From: an uncultured Pelagibacteraceae bacterium
GTDB taxonomy: Bacteria > Pseudomonadota > Alphaproteobacteria > Pelagibacterales > Pelagibacteraceae
Direction: 5' to 3'
NCBI GenBank assembly: GCA_902579465.1
Contig: CACHGV010000001.1
Span: forward strand, 186,001-250,000
Length of the DNA stretch: 64,000 nucleotides
The translations under genes were made by a program, and so were the position numbers. The notes under the pieces are model-generated. The model searched no databases. It was not told the DNA's origin and worked only from the letters and a program-made list of their open reading frames with translations. The number at the start of each line of letters is the position of its first letter. Position 1 is the first letter of the stretch. Of this stretch, positions 1 to 10,272 are shown piece by piece.

Positions 1-113
1 TTTTCAATCTTTTGTTTGTTTATATCTACACAAATTACCTTATTTCCTAACTCAGAAAAGCATGCTCCACTAACTAAACCAACATAACCTGAACCTATAA
101 TACAAATTTTCAT
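1..113 (-). CDS. ugd: UDP-glucose 6-dehydrogenase, N-terminal fragment (cut by window edge)
   Basis: The first 37 codons of a minus-strand gene are present and the rest lies outside the window. The start reads [19 protein letters not shown], the N-terminal Rossmann NAD-binding strand with GxGxxG typical of the UDP-glucose/GDP-mannose dehydrogenase family. Its ATG overlaps the TGA stop of galU (ATGA), so the two are translationally coupled: GalU makes UDP-glucose and this enzyme would oxidise it to UDP-glucuronate. Other members of the family (e.g. UDP-ManNAc dehydrogenase) share this N-terminus. The galU neighbour favours Ugd. Confidence 0.8.
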   Translation of the reverse strand, partial: MKICIIGSGYVGLVSGACFSELGNKVICVDINKQKIE

Positions 114-925
114 AATTTAGCAATCTCTAATGTTGATTTAATATATCCATCCATTGAACCACAATCTAAATATTTACCTGAAAATTTGTGTCCCACAAAT
201 AGAAATTTATTATCAATCATTGTCCTAATTGAGTCAGTAATATGTATCTCACCACCTTTTCCCTTTTTTTGTTTTTTAAGAATTTCAAATATATCTTTGT
301 TCAATATATATCTTCCAATAACAGCGTTGTTAGAAGGTGCTTCTTTAGTGGTCGGTTTTTCAATAACATCTGATATTACAAAATTTTTTTTGTCAATTTT
401 TTTGTATATCGAGTATATGCCCCAACGATTTACATTATTTTTCTTTACAGTCATGCTAGCCATGACAGACGCTTTATATTTCTTATGTAATTTGATCATA
501 TCTTTTGAGCAATTCTTCTTCATAATTAAATCATCAGGAAGCAACATTAAGAAATATCTATTTTTAATAAATTTTTTAGTTTTTAAGACCGCATCACCAG
601 TACCTAAAGGTTTATTTTGATATACAAATTTAATTTTTTTTTTATATTTTAAAATTTTTTTATATTCATTGATTATTCGTGGGTCTTTTTTTTTTTTAAT
701 TATTGATTTATAAAAATCATCATTATAAAAATATTTTTTTATTATTTCTTTTTTCTTAGAAATAATGAAAATTATTTCACTAATACCAGCATCTATGCAC
801 TCATCAAGAATATATTCTATACCAGGTTTACCATTTATTGGTAATAGCTCTTTAGCAAAAACGCTAGTTAAAGGCAAAAGTCTTGTACCTAGTCCTGCTA
901 GTGGAATAATGGCTTGTTTAATCAT
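110..925 (-). CDS. galU: UTP-glucose-1-phosphate uridylyltransferase
   Basis: 271-aa nucleotidyltransferase that makes UDP-glucose from UTP and glucose-1-phosphate in the cytoplasm. The N-terminal signature [12 protein letters not shown] followed by AKELLPI is the nucleotide-binding loop and lysine motif of GalU. LLPDDLI (about residue 130) holds the metal-binding aspartates, and VIEKPT and the GRYIL segment match the sugar-binding half. It is slightly shorter than common bacterial GalU. The stop overlaps the start of ugd, forming a UDP-sugar pair. The start codon lies only 34 bp from the divergent panC start, across a 20-bp palindrome. Confidence 0.93.
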   Translation of the reverse strand: MIKQAIIPLAGLGTRLLPLTSVFAKELLPINGKPGIEYILDECIDAGISEIIFIISKKKEIIKKYFYNDDFYKSIIKKKKDPRIINEYKKILKYKKKIKFVYQNKPLGTGDAVLKTKKFIKNRYFLMLLPDDLIMKKNCSKDMIKLHKKYKASVMASMTVKKNNVNRWGIYSIYKKIDKKNFVISDVIEKPTTKEAPSNNAVIGRYILNKDIFEILKKQKKGKGGEIHITDSIRTMIDNKFLFVGHKFSGKYLDCGSMDGYIKSTLEIAKL

Positions 926-938
926 AAAGATAACTTAT

Positions 939-958
939 TTATAAATATATATTTATAA
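939..958. promoter_or_regulatory. Perfect 20-bp AT palindrome between divergent galU and panC, likely bidirectional -10 region
   Basis: TTATAAATATATATTTATAA is its own reverse complement. It carries a TATAAAT box on each strand inside the 34-bp gap between the galU and panC start codons. With a -10 here, panC would have a leader of only about 7 nt and galU about 20 nt. I see no convincing -35 box on either strand. The promoter role is inferred from position and symmetry. Confidence 0.5.
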
Positions 959-959
959 T

Positions 960-1772
960 ATGAAAATAATTACAAGTATTTTTGATTTAAATAAAGAGAT
1001 TAAAAACTATAAAAATATTGGATTTGTCCCAACGATGGGTGGGATACATGCTGGTCATGAATCTTTAATAAAAGCTTCACAAAAGAAAAAAAGTAAGACA
1101 ATTGTTAGTATTTTCATAAATCCTACTCAATTTAATAAAAAGAACGATTTTAAAAAATATCCCAGAAATATAAAGAAAGATATTGCAATATTAAAAAAAT
1201 TAAATGTTGACTATTTATTCAGACCGAGTGTCAAAGATGTTTATGGATTTAAATCCAAGAAATTTAATTTAAAAAAAAGTGACAAGATATTATGTGCAAA
1301 ATCTAGAAATGGTCATTTTGAAGGAGTTCTTGATGTTATGAATAGATTAATGACTATTATAAAATCAAAAGATTTGTATATGGGAGAAAAGGATTATCAA
1401 CAACTATATCTAATAAAAAAATTTCTTTCAAAAAAATTTAGGGCACGAATTAATTCATGTCCTACCATAAGAATTAAAAATAATGTTGCACTATCTACTC
1501 GGAACAAATTATTAAATAAAAAACACTTAAAAAAAGCATCAGAAATCGCATTAATTCTTCGTAATTTAAAGCGTAAATCTAAATTTCAACCATCAAAAAC
1601 AGCTCTTGATTTACCTAATTATAAAATTTTGTTGGAGACAAAATATAATATTAAAATTGATTATTTAGAATTTAGAGATGAAAACAATCTTAAACTTAAT
1701 AATTTTAAAAATAAATTTAGATTATTCATAGCTTACAACATCAATAAGGTTAGATTAATTGATAATTTTTAA
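960..1772 (+). CDS. panC: Pantothenate synthetase (pantoate-beta-alanine ligase)
   Basis: 270-aa cytoplasmic enzyme that joins pantoate and beta-alanine with ATP to give pantothenate, the last step before CoA synthesis. FVPTMGGIHAGHESLI contains the HxGH nucleotide-binding motif (HAGH) of this adenylyltransferase family. SIFINPTQFNKKNDF and the MGEKDYQQ stretch match pantoate-binding segments, and LSTRN replaces the KMSKS-like loop. Length is normal. It is transcribed divergently from galU and its stop codon directly abuts the mgtE stop (convergent, no gap), so there is no room for a separate terminator. Confidence 0.93.
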   Translation: MKIITSIFDLNKEIKNYKNIGFVPTMGGIHAGHESLIKASQKKKSKTIVSIFINPTQFNKKNDFKKYPRNIKKDIAILKKLNVDYLFRPSVKDVYGFKSKKFNLKKSDKILCAKSRNGHFEGVLDVMNRLMTIIKSKDLYMGEKDYQQLYLIKKFLSKKFRARINSCPTIRIKNNVALSTRNKLLNKKHLKKASEIALILRNLKRKSKFQPSKTALDLPNYKILLETKYNIKIDYLEFRDENNLKLNNFKNKFRLFIAYNINKVRLIDNF

Positions 1773-3146
1773 TTATAAAAAATAAGCACCAACACCTAAA
1801 AATGATACAAAACCAATTACATCCGTAATTGTAGTAACAAAAACACTTGAGGATATAGCAGGATCTATATTCATTTTTTTTAAAGTTACTGGTATCAATA
1901 TACCAAAAAGTCCAGCAACTATCATTGTTAACACCATTGAAATTGAGATTATTAAAGCAAGCTGAATGTCATCAAACCAGAAATAGACAATTAATGAACT
2001 AATTATTGCAAAAATAATACCATTTAAAACACCTATATTAAATTCTTTTATAATATTGCTAGTAAAGTTGTTTTTAGTTAAATCTTGTGTGGCTAATGAT
2101 CTAACTGTTACAGCAAGAGTTTGCATGCCAGCATTTCCACCCATTGAAGCTACTATTGGCATTAAAAAAGCCAACACAACCATCTGTTCTATAGTTGCTC
2201 CAAATAAACTTATGCAATAAGTAGCTAAGAAAGCAGTAAATAAATTTAATAAAAGCCAGTTAAACCGTCTTTTAGTCTTTGTTAAAACACCATCAGTTAT
2301 TTCTTCGTCTCCAACACCAGCTAGTCTTAAAGCATCCTCTTCAGCTTCTTCTTTAAGTACAGTTAATACATCATCGTAAGCTATCATACCTACCAATTTA
2401 TCATTTTTATCAATTACAGCCGCAGAACTTAAATTATAATTTTCAAATAAATTTCCAACTTCTTCTTTATCCATATCAACAGGTATTAAAAGCTGGGACT
2501 CTGACATTAAAGACATCATTTTTGCTTCTCTTGATGTTCTCAGTACTTTAGATGATGGTACAGTTCCAATCGGTTTAAAGTTTTCATCAACTATAAAGAT
2601 TTCTAGAAACTCATCAGGTAATTCTTTATTTTCTCTTAAATAGTCAATTGTCTGCCCTACTGACCAATTGCTTGGAATTGCTGTAAATTCTCTTTGCATT
2701 ATTCTTGCAGCACTATCTTCTGGGTAGCTTAAGCTTTCTAAAAGAGCAAACCTATCCTTTGGGGGAAGAGATCCTAAAATTATATTCTTATCTTTTTCAT
2801 CAACATTTTCTAATATTTTAATTGCATCATCAGATTCTAGATTTTTTAATATATTAACAATAGAATCAGAGGATAAATAAGTAATTAATTCAGATTGTAT
2901 AGACTCATTTAGCTCTACAAAAACTTCAGGATCAACTTTAAAATTATTTAATTTTATTAAATTCTCTCTATCGGTTTCACTTAAATGCTCAATAATATCA
3001 GCTGCATCCGCTGGGTGCATATCATTAAATGAATTAGTAATAAATTCAGCATCATTAGATGATATCTTATCAGTTACAACCTTGATAAATTCTTTATTAA
3101 ATTCAAAGTTAACTTTTTTATCTTTAATTTTTTTTACTAAAGTCAT
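1773..3146 (-). CDS. mgtE: Magnesium transporter MgtE
   Basis: 457-aa inner-membrane Mg2+ channel. The layout is the usual one: an acidic N-terminal helical domain (about 1-135, including [15 protein letters not shown]), a tandem CBS pair (about 140-260), a connecting helix and a C-terminal pore domain of about five membrane segments. The pore domain carries the family motif [17 protein letters not shown]. The last helices end with [18 protein letters not shown]. The cytosolic domains normally gate the channel by binding Mg2+. It starts 61 bp from the divergent lipB and ends flush against panC. Confidence 0.93.
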   Translation of the reverse strand: MTLVKKIKDKKVNFEFNKEFIKVVTDKISSNDAEFITNSFNDMHPADAADIIEHLSETDRENLIKLNNFKVDPEVFVELNESIQSELITYLSSDSIVNILKNLESDDAIKILENVDEKDKNIILGSLPPKDRFALLESLSYPEDSAARIMQREFTAIPSNWSVGQTIDYLRENKELPDEFLEIFIVDENFKPIGTVPSSKVLRTSREAKMMSLMSESQLLIPVDMDKEEVGNLFENYNLSSAAVIDKNDKLVGMIAYDDVLTVLKEEAEEDALRLAGVGDEEITDGVLTKTKRRFNWLLLNLFTAFLATYCISLFGATIEQMVVLAFLMPIVASMGGNAGMQTLAVTVRSLATQDLTKNNFTSNIIKEFNIGVLNGIIFAIISSLIVYFWFDDIQLALIISISMVLTMIVAGLFGILIPVTLKKMNIDPAISSSVFVTTITDVIGFVSFLGVGAYFL

Positions 3147-3207
3147 AAAATTTATCTATAATTTAGTTGGGACTATTAATACAAAATATAAATATTACAA
3201 TTTTATA

Positions 3208-3840
3208 ATGAATATAGAGATTAAAAAGTCAATAAAACCAATAAAATATGAAAATGCCATTTATTTATTGGAAAAAAGATTGAAAGAAATTCATTTAAAA
3301 AAGAATAAAGAGCTAATATGGATTCTTGAGCATAAGAAAGTTTTTACTGGAGGTGCTAGCTATAAAGATAGCGAAATAATTGACAAATCAATAAAATTAA
3401 TCAAAACTAATAGAGGTGGAAAAATAACATACCATGGCCCTGGTCAACTAATTTTTTATTTTGTAATTGATTTAAATCAACGTGGAAAAAATATTAGAAA
3501 ACTTATTACATCAGTGGAAAATACGATAATTAAAACCTTAAAAGAATTTAAAATTAACACATACGCTGATAGAGAGAATATAGGTATTTGGTATAGGAGA
3601 AAATTAAATAACAGTACACATTCAGAAAAAGTTGCAGCAATCGGTATTAAAGTAAAAAAATGGATTGCATTTCACGGTTTTGCAATAAATATTTCAAATA
3701 ACTTAGATGTTTATAAAAAAATAATACCTTGTGGAATTAGGGAAAGAACAGTTACTAATTTAATGCAAATTAAAAAACAAAAATACAACAATATATCCGA
3801 TATACTAATTAAAAATTTTTTGAAAGAAATTAAAAATTAA
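3208..3840 (+). CDS. lipB: Octanoyl-[acyl-carrier-protein] transferase
   Basis: 210 aa with the start moved from the ORF-track start at 3082 to the ATG at 3208. The upstream 42 codons overlap mgtE and look unlike LipB. The enzyme moves octanoate from ACP to lipoyl domains, the first step of lipoate synthesis. [19 protein letters not shown] is the family signature. [20 protein letters not shown] carries the conserved lysine region and IPCGIRE the catalytic cysteine. Its 3' end overlaps convergent rluC by 11 bp. No lipA is in the window. Confidence 0.93.
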   Translation: MNIEIKKSIKPIKYENAIYLLEKRLKEIHLKKNKELIWILEHKKVFTGGASYKDSEIIDKSIKLIKTNRGGKITYHGPGQLIFYFVIDLNQRGKNIRKLITSVENTIIKTLKEFKINTYADRENIGIWYRRKLNNSTHSEKVAAIGIKVKKWIAFHGFAINISNNLDVYKKIIPCGIRERTVTNLMQIKKQKYNNISDILIKNFLKEIKN

Positions 3841-4735
3841 GTCTTTTTGATTTTAACATATTTTTAAAGTAATCAGGCGGTATTGCTCTAAATGTATATT
3901 TTTTTTCATTTATCTTGAATTTAATTTCATATGAATGAAGCATAAGATTTTTATTATTTTTTTGTTCTCTTAAAGAATTATATTTTTTATCACCAATTAT
4001 AGAATGACCAATATCAAACAATTGTTTTCTCAATTGATGTTTTCTTCCAGTAATGGGTTTTAGTTGAATAAAAGTAGAATTTGTATTTTTATCTAAAATT
4101 TCATAGTGTGTTTCAGCATTTTCAATAATTTTTCTTCTTTCATCGTATCTAGTAAGATTATTTTTAAGAATACCTTTTTCATTAATATTTATCTCACCAT
4201 GACATATTGCTATGTAGGTCTTATAAACTTTTCTTAATCTGAAAAGAGATGTAAGAAGTTGTGCTGTAGGTCTATTTTTGGCAATCAAAAAAACACCAGA
4301 AGTTTCTTTGTCCAATCTATGAACTGAATAAGGTTTATCATCTTTAAATATTTCACTATTAGAAAAAATATCTATAAGGTTTTTTTTTGATTTTGTTCCA
4401 CCTTGTACTGATATACCTGCCTGCTTATTAAGAACAATAAAATTATCATTATTCTCGATAATAAAACCCTCATTTTCTTTTACTATTGAATTTGAAGGTT
4501 TAAACTTTTCTTTCTTTAAAATAATGCTCTTTTTTATATCAAAATTGAATAATTCAATAAGATCGTTGTTTTTTACTTTAGTTGAACTTTTTGTTTTTTT
4601 ATTATTAAGTTTAATTTTACCGTTTCTTAAGTTTCTTTCGATCAAACTTTGGGGAATTGATACAAAGTATTTTCTCAAAAATCTATCAATACGCATTCCA
4701 GAAAACGTATTATCTACGTTGATAGACTTTTTCAT
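3830..4735 (-). CDS. rluC: Pseudouridine synthase, RluC/RluD family
   Basis: 301-aa RNA-modifying enzyme that isomerises uridines in 23S rRNA. An S4 RNA-binding domain ([10 protein letters not shown], about 12-75) precedes the RluA-type catalytic domain. The signature [15 protein letters not shown] (about 143-157) contains the catalytic aspartate, and [15 protein letters not shown] is the second motif. It sits 11 bp downstream of rplQ, at the end of the ribosomal protein run, so it is probably co-transcribed with the alpha operon. Assignment to RluC rather than another family member rests on the S4 domain and general similarity. Confidence 0.85.
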   Translation of the reverse strand: MKKSINVDNTFSGMRIDRFLRKYFVSIPQSLIERNLRNGKIKLNNKKTKSSTKVKNNDLIELFNFDIKKSIILKKEKFKPSNSIVKENEGFIIENNDNFIVLNKQAGISVQGGTKSKKNLIDIFSNSEIFKDDKPYSVHRLDKETSGVFLIAKNRPTAQLLTSLFRLRKVYKTYIAICHGEININEKGILKNNLTRYDERRKIIENAETHYEILDKNTNSTFIQLKPITGRKHQLRKQLFDIGHSIIGDKKYNSLREQKNNKNLMLHSYEIKFKINEKKYTFRAIPPDYFKNMLKSKRLNF

Positions 4736-4746
4736 AAATTATTTGA

Positions 4747-5193
4747 TTAAGCTGTTGCTTCTTTAGGTGTATCTGCTTTTTTTTCTGCTTCTTTAATCTT
4801 TTCTGTTTTCTTTTTATCTACTTTTTTAGCCTCAACATCACGGTCAACAAATTCAATAACTGCCATAGGGGCATTATCTCCATATCTAAAACCTGCTTTT
4901 ATTATTCTTGTATAACCACCTTTTCTGTTTTCATACCTCTTTGATAAAGTTTTTCTAACTTTGCTTGCAGATCCTTCATCTTGAAGCTTTGAAATTATCC
5001 TTCGTATATTCTGCAAAGTATTTTTTTTACCTAAAGTTATTAATTTATCCGCTTGTGGTTTTAAAACTTTAGCTTTAGGTAATGTGGTTGTAATTTGTTC
5101 ATATTTTACTAGAGAATTAAGCATATTTTTAATTAGAGCTTTTCTATGCTCAGACGTTCTATTCAGTTTTTTATAACCAAATTTATGTCTCAT
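4747..5193 (-). CDS. rplQ: 50S ribosomal protein L17
   Basis: 148 aa. It begins [20 protein letters not shown], the standard L17 start, and continues through the [19 protein letters not shown] core. The C-terminus has a charged Lys/Glu tail of about 35 residues ([20 protein letters not shown]) beyond the minimal L17 fold, a tail length common in alphaproteobacteria. It is the last gene of the alpha operon and its start overlaps the rpoA stop by one base (TAATG). Confidence 0.96.
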   Translation of the reverse strand: MRHKFGYKKLNRTSEHRKALIKNMLNSLVKYEQITTTLPKAKVLKPQADKLITLGKKNTLQNIRRIISKLQDEGSASKVRKTLSKRYENRKGGYTRIIKAGFRYGDNAPMAVIEFVDRDVEAKKVDKKKTEKIKEAEKKADTPKEATA

Positions 5194-6221
5194 TAAATCG
5201 CTTCCTCAAGTTTTTTTGATAATTCAGCAATATTGTCTGGAGGCCAGTTTGGTATCTCCATTCCTAAATAAAGCGACATTCCAGTTAATACTTCTTTAAT
5301 CTCGTTCAAAGACTTTCTACCAAAATTAGGTGTTCTTAACATTTCACCTTCAGATTTTTGAACTAAATCACCAATGTAAATTATATTATCATTTTTAAGG
5401 CAATTCATCGATCTAACTGATAATTCCAACTCATCTACTTTTCTTAATAAATTTTTATTAAACTCAGGCTCTGTTGGTTGCTCCCTTACAATAACTTCTT
5501 GTGGTTCATCAAAATTAACAAACATACCAAGTTGATCTTGAAATATTCTAGCAGAATAAGCCACAGCATCCTCAGCAGAAATTGATCCATTTGTCTCTAC
5601 TTCCATAGTAAGTTTATCATAATCTAAGGCTTTACCTTCCCTTGCAGTACTTATCGAATATGAAACTTTTTTTACGGGACTAAAAAGTGAGTCTATTGCT
5701 ATTAGACCTAACGGTGGTTCCTCAGGCTTATTCATATCTGCAGATACATAACCTTTTCCATTACTCACTGTCATTTCCATGTGAAAATTGGTATTTTCAT
5801 CCAAATTACAAATAACTAAATCTGGGTTTAATATTTCAATGTCTGCAGATGTTGTAATATTTGAAGCTTTAATTTCACCAGGTCCTTTTGCATCTAAAAT
5901 TAGCTTATTAGTAGTTTCTGAATTACTTTTTAAAGCAAGTGATTTAACATTTAATACAATATCAGTCACATCTTCTCTAACACCTTTAATTGATGTAAAT
6001 TCGTGTAATACTCCATCAATTTGGATTGCTGTTACTGCGGTACCTCTTATTGATGATAGCAGTATTCTTCTTAATGAATTTCCTAATGTTAAACCATAAC
6101 CTTTTTCAAGAGGTTCAGCTATTATCTTTGCATAAGATTTGTCATCACTTAAATTAATATCTAGTTTAGGTGGTTTAATTAGTGATTTCCAATTTTTAAC
6201 ATTCACCTCAGTTGTATCCAT
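5193..6221 (-). CDS. rpoA: DNA-directed RNA polymerase alpha subunit
   Basis: 342 aa, full length. The N-terminal dimerisation domain contains [22 protein letters not shown], the segment that contacts beta/beta'. A linker around [20 protein letters not shown] leads to the C-terminal domain ([35 protein letters not shown]) that binds UP elements and activators. It lies between rpsK (no gap) and rplQ (1-nt overlap), the conserved alpha-operon order. Confidence 0.97.
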   Translation of the reverse strand: MDTTEVNVKNWKSLIKPPKLDINLSDDKSYAKIIAEPLEKGYGLTLGNSLRRILLSSIRGTAVTAIQIDGVLHEFTSIKGVREDVTDIVLNVKSLALKSNSETTNKLILDAKGPGEIKASNITTSADIEILNPDLVICNLDENTNFHMEMTVSNGKGYVSADMNKPEEPPLGLIAIDSLFSPVKKVSYSISTAREGKALDYDKLTMEVETNGSISAEDAVAYSARIFQDQLGMFVNFDEPQEVIVREQPTEPEFNKNLLRKVDELELSVRSMNCLKNDNIIYIGDLVQKSEGEMLRTPNFGRKSLNEIKEVLTGMSLYLGMEIPNWPPDNIAELSKKLEEAI

Positions 6222-6665
6222 TTATACTCTCCTTTTTTTTGGCGGTCTTGAACCATTATGTGGCATTGGCGTTGTATCTTTTATTGAAATAATTTTAAAA
6301 CCTCTTGCTTGCAAAGCTCTTAATGCAGTCTCTCTTCCTGATCCAGGGCCTTTAACTTCTACAGACAAAATTTTCATACCAACTTCTAAAGCTTTTACTG
6401 CCGCAGAATCTGCAGTAACTTGAGCAGCATAAGGAGTAGACTTTCTTGACCCTTTAAAACCTTTTTGACCAGCCGAAGCCCATGATATTACATTACCATT
6501 TATATCAGCTATTGAAACAATTGTGTTATTAAATGTAGATTGTACGTATGCAATTCCATTTAATATATTTTTCTTATTTTTCTTCTTTTTTGAATATGTG
6601 CTTTTTTTTGATTTTGACTGACTTTCTTTAGCTTGGTCTTTATTCTCTATGTTATCTTTTGGCAT
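6222..6665 (-). CDS. rpsK: 30S ribosomal protein S11
   Basis: 147 aa. The S11 core starts near residue 33 ([18 protein letters not shown]) and ends with [16 protein letters not shown], the invariant C-terminus at the mRNA exit platform. The first 30 residues are a Lys/Ser-rich extension ([20 protein letters not shown]) that makes the protein about 20 residues longer than many homologues. It is probably disordered and contacts RNA. It abuts rpoA and follows rpsM by 1 bp. Confidence 0.96.
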   Translation of the reverse strand: MPKDNIENKDQAKESQSKSKKSTYSKKKKNKKNILNGIAYVQSTFNNTIVSIADINGNVISWASAGQKGFKGSRKSTPYAAQVTADSAAVKALEVGMKILSVEVKGPGSGRETALRALQARGFKIISIKDTTPMPHNGSRPPKKRRV

Positions 6666-6666
6666 A

Positions 6667-7050
6667 TTATTTTTTAAGTGGAGTTAATTTTTTACCTGCA
6701 ATAGCGATTGCTTTTCCTTTACGTGTTCGGGCGTTACATCTAGTTCTCTGCCCTCTGACAGGTAATTTTTTTCTGTGTCTAGAGCCACGATACGAAGCTA
6801 AATCTATTAGTCGTTTTATATTTAGAGAAGTGTCTCTACGTAGATCTCCTTCAACTGTGAATTTTTGATCAATAAATTCTCTAATTTTTAAAATTTCATC
6901 ATCTGTTAACTCATTAACTCTTTTTGTGCTTGGTATATCTAATGACTTACAAATATCATTTGAATATTTTTCTCCAATACCAAAAATATAAGTTAAGCCT
7001 ATCCTAACTAATTTATTTTGTGGAATATTTACACCTGCTATACGAGCCAT
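6667..7050 (-). CDS. rpsM: 30S ribosomal protein S13
   Basis: 127 aa. [26 protein letters not shown] is the diagnostic N-terminus. The helix-two-turn-helix and the tail [22 protein letters not shown] match S13, which bridges the small-subunit head to the 50S. It is followed 1 bp later by rpsK and preceded after 56 bp by adk. rpmJ (L36), often next to rpsM in other bacteria, is not here, which is normal for alphaproteobacteria. Confidence 0.96.
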   Translation of the reverse strand: MARIAGVNIPQNKLVRIGLTYIFGIGEKYSNDICKSLDIPSTKRVNELTDDEILKIREFIDQKFTVEGDLRRDTSLNIKRLIDLASYRGSRHRKKLPVRGQRTRCNARTRKGKAIAIAGKKLTPLKK

Positions 7051-7106
7051 AATATTGAGATAAAAATTTAGCCTTTTATATAAGAAGTTCTTTCAAAGTC
7101 AATGTC

Positions 7107-7670
7107 TTAAACGGATAGAATTTGCTCAATTTTACCTGATATTTCCTCTATTTTTACATCTCCGTTGATTTTAAAAAAATTAGGTTTTTCTGAATAGAAA
7201 TTCAATACAGGTTTGGTGGTTTCCATATATGTGTCATATCTTTTTAAAATTGTAATCATGGTATCATCAGATCTTTTTTCTAAAATTTTTCTTTTCTCAA
7301 GTCTTTTAATTATTGTTTCTTTTTTTACATCTAAGAAAAAAACAAAATCAATTTTTTGATTTGAATTTGATAATAATACTTCTAAGTTTTCTGCCTGACT
7401 TAATGATCTAGGATAACCATCAAATATTAATTTATTTTTTTTTAATGGATCAAAAACAATATTTTTAATCAGCTCGTTAACAATTTCATCAGTTGCAAAA
7501 TCTCCCTTTGAGATAATGTTTTCAATATCTTTACCAATTTGAGTTTTATTTTTAACTTCTTCTCTTAAAAGATCTCCAGTAGAAACTTGATACAAATTAA
7601 ATTTTTTAACAATGTTGTTGGCTTGGGTTCCTTTTCCAGCACCAGGTGGTCCAAATATTATAACATTCAC
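7107..7670 (-). CDS. adk: Adenylate kinase
   Basis: 187-aa cytoplasmic enzyme interconverting ATP+AMP and 2 ADP. The P-loop FGPPGAGKGTQA (residues 5-16), the AMP-binding STGDLLREEV and the FDGYPRSLSQAE motif (usually DGFPR; here DGYPR) are all present. It has the short LID (about 187 aa in total), without the extended or zinc-binding LID of longer forms. It sits between secY (5 bp upstream in the transcript) and rpsM, a placement typical of alphaproteobacterial spc/alpha operons. Confidence 0.95.
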   Translation of the reverse strand: MNVIIFGPPGAGKGTQANNIVKKFNLYQVSTGDLLREEVKNKTQIGKDIENIISKGDFATDEIVNELIKNIVFDPLKKNKLIFDGYPRSLSQAENLEVLLSNSNQKIDFVFFLDVKKETIIKRLEKRKILEKRSDDTMITILKRYDTYMETTKPVLNFYSEKPNFFKINGDVKIEEISGKIEQILSV

Positions 7671-7675
7671 TAAAA

Positions 7676-8956
7676 TTATCTTCCAAATTTAGTTTTCTTA
7701 ATTAACTGTTCATATTGAGAACTCATAAGTCTTGTTTGCACCTGCGTAACTGTATCTATTGCAACTACAACAACTATTAATACAGAAGCTCCACCTAAGT
7801 AAAATGGTATTGGGTAATTAGCAATTAAAAATTCTGGCATCAGACAAACAAGTGTTAAATATAATGCACCAATAGTTGTTAATCTTGTTAAAATTGTATC
7901 TATATATGCAGCTGTACTTTCACCTGGTCTTATTCCAGGAATAAAACCACCATACTTTCTCAAATTTTCTGCTGTCTCTGTAGGATTAAAAGTAATTGAA
8001 GTATAAAAAAAGGTAAAAAATATAATACCTGATGCGTATAAAATCATGTAAAGGGGTTGTCCTTGCGAAAAATATGATGAGATATTTAAAAAAGTTTCAC
8101 TTTGCGAAACATTAAAATTAGAAAATGTAACTGGCAATAGTAATAATGCTGATGCAAAAATTGCTGGGATAACACCTGCAGAATTTATTTTAAGTGGTAA
8201 ATGTGAAGATTCACCACCATACATCTTATTGCCCATTTGTCTTTTAGGATAATTTATAAGAATTTTTCTTAAAGCTCTTTCCATAAAAACAATAAATAAA
8301 ATTGTTACAACTAACAATATAAATATAAAAATTATCATCAGTGTTGAAATAGCTCCTGTTCTACCTAATTCAAAGGTAGTAACTAATGCTCTAGGAATTT
8401 CTGCAACAATTCCAGAAAAAATTATTAATGATATACCGTTACCAATACCTCTTTGTGTTATTTGTTCTCCAAGCCACATTAAAAAAATTGTCCCTGCAAC
8501 AATTGTTGTAACGGTTGAAATTTTAAAAAATACACCTGGATTTATTACCAAATCTGCAGAAGACTCTAATCCGACAGCCAATCCATATCCTTGAACGGTT
8601 GCTAGCAAAACAGTTCCATATCTAGTTATTTGAGTAATTTTTTGTCTACCAATTTCACCTTGGGCTTTAAGATTTTTAAAATATTCAGTTACTCCAGTTA
8701 ATAACTGTATAATGATCGAAGATGAAATATAAGGCATTATACCTAGAGCAAATATAGCCATTCTGCTAACAGCACCACCAGCAAAAACATTGAACATTCC
8801 CAATAATCCTTTTTGATTGCTATCCATCATAACTTGGAGTTGCTCAGGATCTATTCCTGGGAGTGGAACGAAGGTTCCCAATCTGTATATTGCTAGTATA
8901 AGAACTGTAAATATTATTCTGTTCCTTAAATCACTTGTTTGAGATGATTCACTCAT
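7676..8956 (-). CDS. secY: Preprotein translocase subunit SecY
   Basis: 426-aa, ten-helix membrane channel of the Sec translocon. RNRIIFTVLILAIYRLGTFVPLPGID is the first transmembrane segment and the plug region follows (GLLGMFNVFAGGAVSRMAIF). GIGNGISLIIF and the GGFIPGIRPGESTAAYI loop are family signatures, the latter being the cytosolic loop contacting SecA and the ribosome. It is the only membrane protein in the ribosomal run and lies 1 bp after rplO. Confidence 0.96.
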   Translation of the reverse strand: MSESSQTSDLRNRIIFTVLILAIYRLGTFVPLPGIDPEQLQVMMDSNQKGLLGMFNVFAGGAVSRMAIFALGIMPYISSSIIIQLLTGVTEYFKNLKAQGEIGRQKITQITRYGTVLLATVQGYGLAVGLESSADLVINPGVFFKISTVTTIVAGTIFLMWLGEQITQRGIGNGISLIIFSGIVAEIPRALVTTFELGRTGAISTLMIIFIFILLVVTILFIVFMERALRKILINYPKRQMGNKMYGGESSHLPLKINSAGVIPAIFASALLLLPVTFSNFNVSQSETFLNISSYFSQGQPLYMILYASGIIFFTFFYTSITFNPTETAENLRKYGGFIPGIRPGESTAAYIDTILTRLTTIGALYLTLVCLMPEFLIANYPIPFYLGGASVLIVVVVAIDTVTQVQTRLMSSQYEQLIKKTKFGR

Positions 8957-8957
8957 T

Positions 8958-9416
8958 TTACTTAGGATCTTTAATTTTTAATATACCACCGAGATTTTCA
9001 ATTTTTTCTTTAGCTGAGATTGATGAATAATCTACTTCTATATCAATTTTAGAGGTAAGTTTACCATTACCAAGTACTTTAAACTTAAGGTATGATTTAT
9101 TTATTATATTACTTTTCTTTAAACTTTCTAAATTAATAAGATTTGATGGATCAATTTTTTTTTTATCAACAAAATCTTGTAGCTGGTCTAAATTAATTTT
9201 AGCAATTTTTTTTTTATTTATAGGATTAAAACCTCGTTTTGGTAACCTTCTATACAGTGGCATTTGTCCACCTTCAAAACTTTTTATAGCTACACCCGAT
9301 CTTGATTTCTGGCCTTTTACTCCTCTTCCTGAGGTTTTGCCTTTACCTGAGCCAATTCCTCTTCCTAGTCTTTTTTTTGGTCTTTTTAGTTTTATATTAT
9401 TGTTTAAAATATTCAT
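8958..9416 (-). CDS. rplO: 50S ribosomal protein L15
   Basis: 152 aa. The glycine/arginine-rich N-terminus (KRLGRGIGSGKGKTSGRGVKG) threads into 23S rRNA and is followed by SFEGGQMPLYRRLPKRGF, both hallmarks of L15. Its start codon overlaps the rpsE stop by one base, so the rpmD (L30) gene usually found between rpsE and rplO is absent here. Confidence 0.96.
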   Translation of the reverse strand: MNILNNNIKLKRPKKRLGRGIGSGKGKTSGRGVKGQKSRSGVAIKSFEGGQMPLYRRLPKRGFNPINKKKIAKINLDQLQDFVDKKKIDPSNLINLESLKKSNIINKSYLKFKVLGNGKLTSKIDIEVDYSSISAKEKIENLGGILKIKDPK

Positions 9417-9916
9417 TATCCTCTTTTCTCAATAATTTCAGAAATTTTTTTATTTCTTATTAAAGAAATATTTTTTGGAGAATTTTGTTTGCCAAGTGCT
9501 TTCATACATGCTCTTATAACATTGTGTGGATTTGCAGTTCCAAGAGATTTAGCAACAATGTCCTTAATTCCCAATACTTCGCATACAGCTCTAACAGCAC
9601 CACCTGCTATTATTCCTGTACCTTTTGGAGCTGCTCTAAGTTTGATTTTACCTGCTCCATCTTTGCCAAATATATCATGATGTATTGTACGTCCCTCTCT
9701 TAAAGGTATTTGAACAAGATTTCTTCTTGCTAATTCATTAGCTTTTTTGATTGCATCAGGCACTTGTTTTGCCTTAGCATGTGCAACTCCGATTTTACCA
9801 TTTTGATTTCCAACAACAACTAAAGCCGAAAAGCCAAACCTTCTACCACCCTTAACAACTTTAGTTATCCTATTAATATGAACTAATTTTTCTACGTATT
9901 CAGTATTTTTTTCCAT
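9416..9916 (-). CDS. rpsE: 30S ribosomal protein S5
   Basis: 166 aa. Signature segments are [18 protein letters not shown] (dsRNA-binding-like domain), [13 protein letters not shown] and [22 protein letters not shown]. The C-terminal half carries [14 protein letters not shown]5 lines the mRNA entry path and influences decoding accuracy. It lies between rplR (2 bp) and rplO (1-nt overlap). Confidence 0.96.
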   Translation of the reverse strand: MEKNTEYVEKLVHINRITKVVKGGRRFGFSALVVVGNQNGKIGVAHAKAKQVPDAIKKANELARRNLVQIPLREGRTIHHDIFGKDGAGKIKLRAAPKGTGIIAGGAVRAVCEVLGIKDIVAKSLGTANPHNVIRACMKALGKQNSPKNISLIRNKKISEIIEKRG

Positions 9917-9918
9917 AT

Positions 9919-10272
9919 TTAAAATTCCATTCCATTTTTTCTAAGTTCTTCTGCTAATATTTTTACTCTTCCGTGATATTTGTAAACACCCCTGTCAAAG
10001 TAAATTTTAGTAATATTAAGATCTTTTGCTTTTTTGACTAACAATTGCGCAACCAATTCTGATAGTTCTTTTTTATTTTTATTTTGAAGTTTTATTTCTT
10101 TCGAGTTAGATGAAGCTGAAGCAATTGTAGTTTTTTTAAAATCATCAATTATCTGTGCGCTTATATTTCTATTAGATCTACTTACACTTAACCTAAAACG
10201 ATCTTTTGGAGAAACTTTTTTTAGTTTATTTCTTACTCTAAATTTTTTTCTATCAATTTTGGATAAATTCAT
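9919..10272 (-). CDS. rplR: 50S ribosomal protein L18
   Basis: 117 aa, a 5S rRNA-binding protein. [30 protein letters not shown] and the C-terminal [28 protein letters not shown] (usual form FDR.G..YHGRV..LA...R) match the family. It overlaps rplF by one base and precedes rpsE by 2 bp. Confidence 0.95.
   Translation of the reverse strand: MNLSKIDRKKFRVRNKLKKVSPKDRFRLSVSRSNRNISAQIIDDFKKTTIASASSNSKEIKLQNKNKKELSELVAQLLVKKAKDLNITKIYFDRGVYKYHGRVKILAEELRKNGMEF

Noticed and set aside
186-620. 144-aa plus-strand ORF
   Set aside because: Antisense shadow of galU.
9485-9703. Cys/Ser-rich 72-aa plus-strand ORF
   Set aside because: Antisense to rpsE; apparent cysteines come from the reverse frame.
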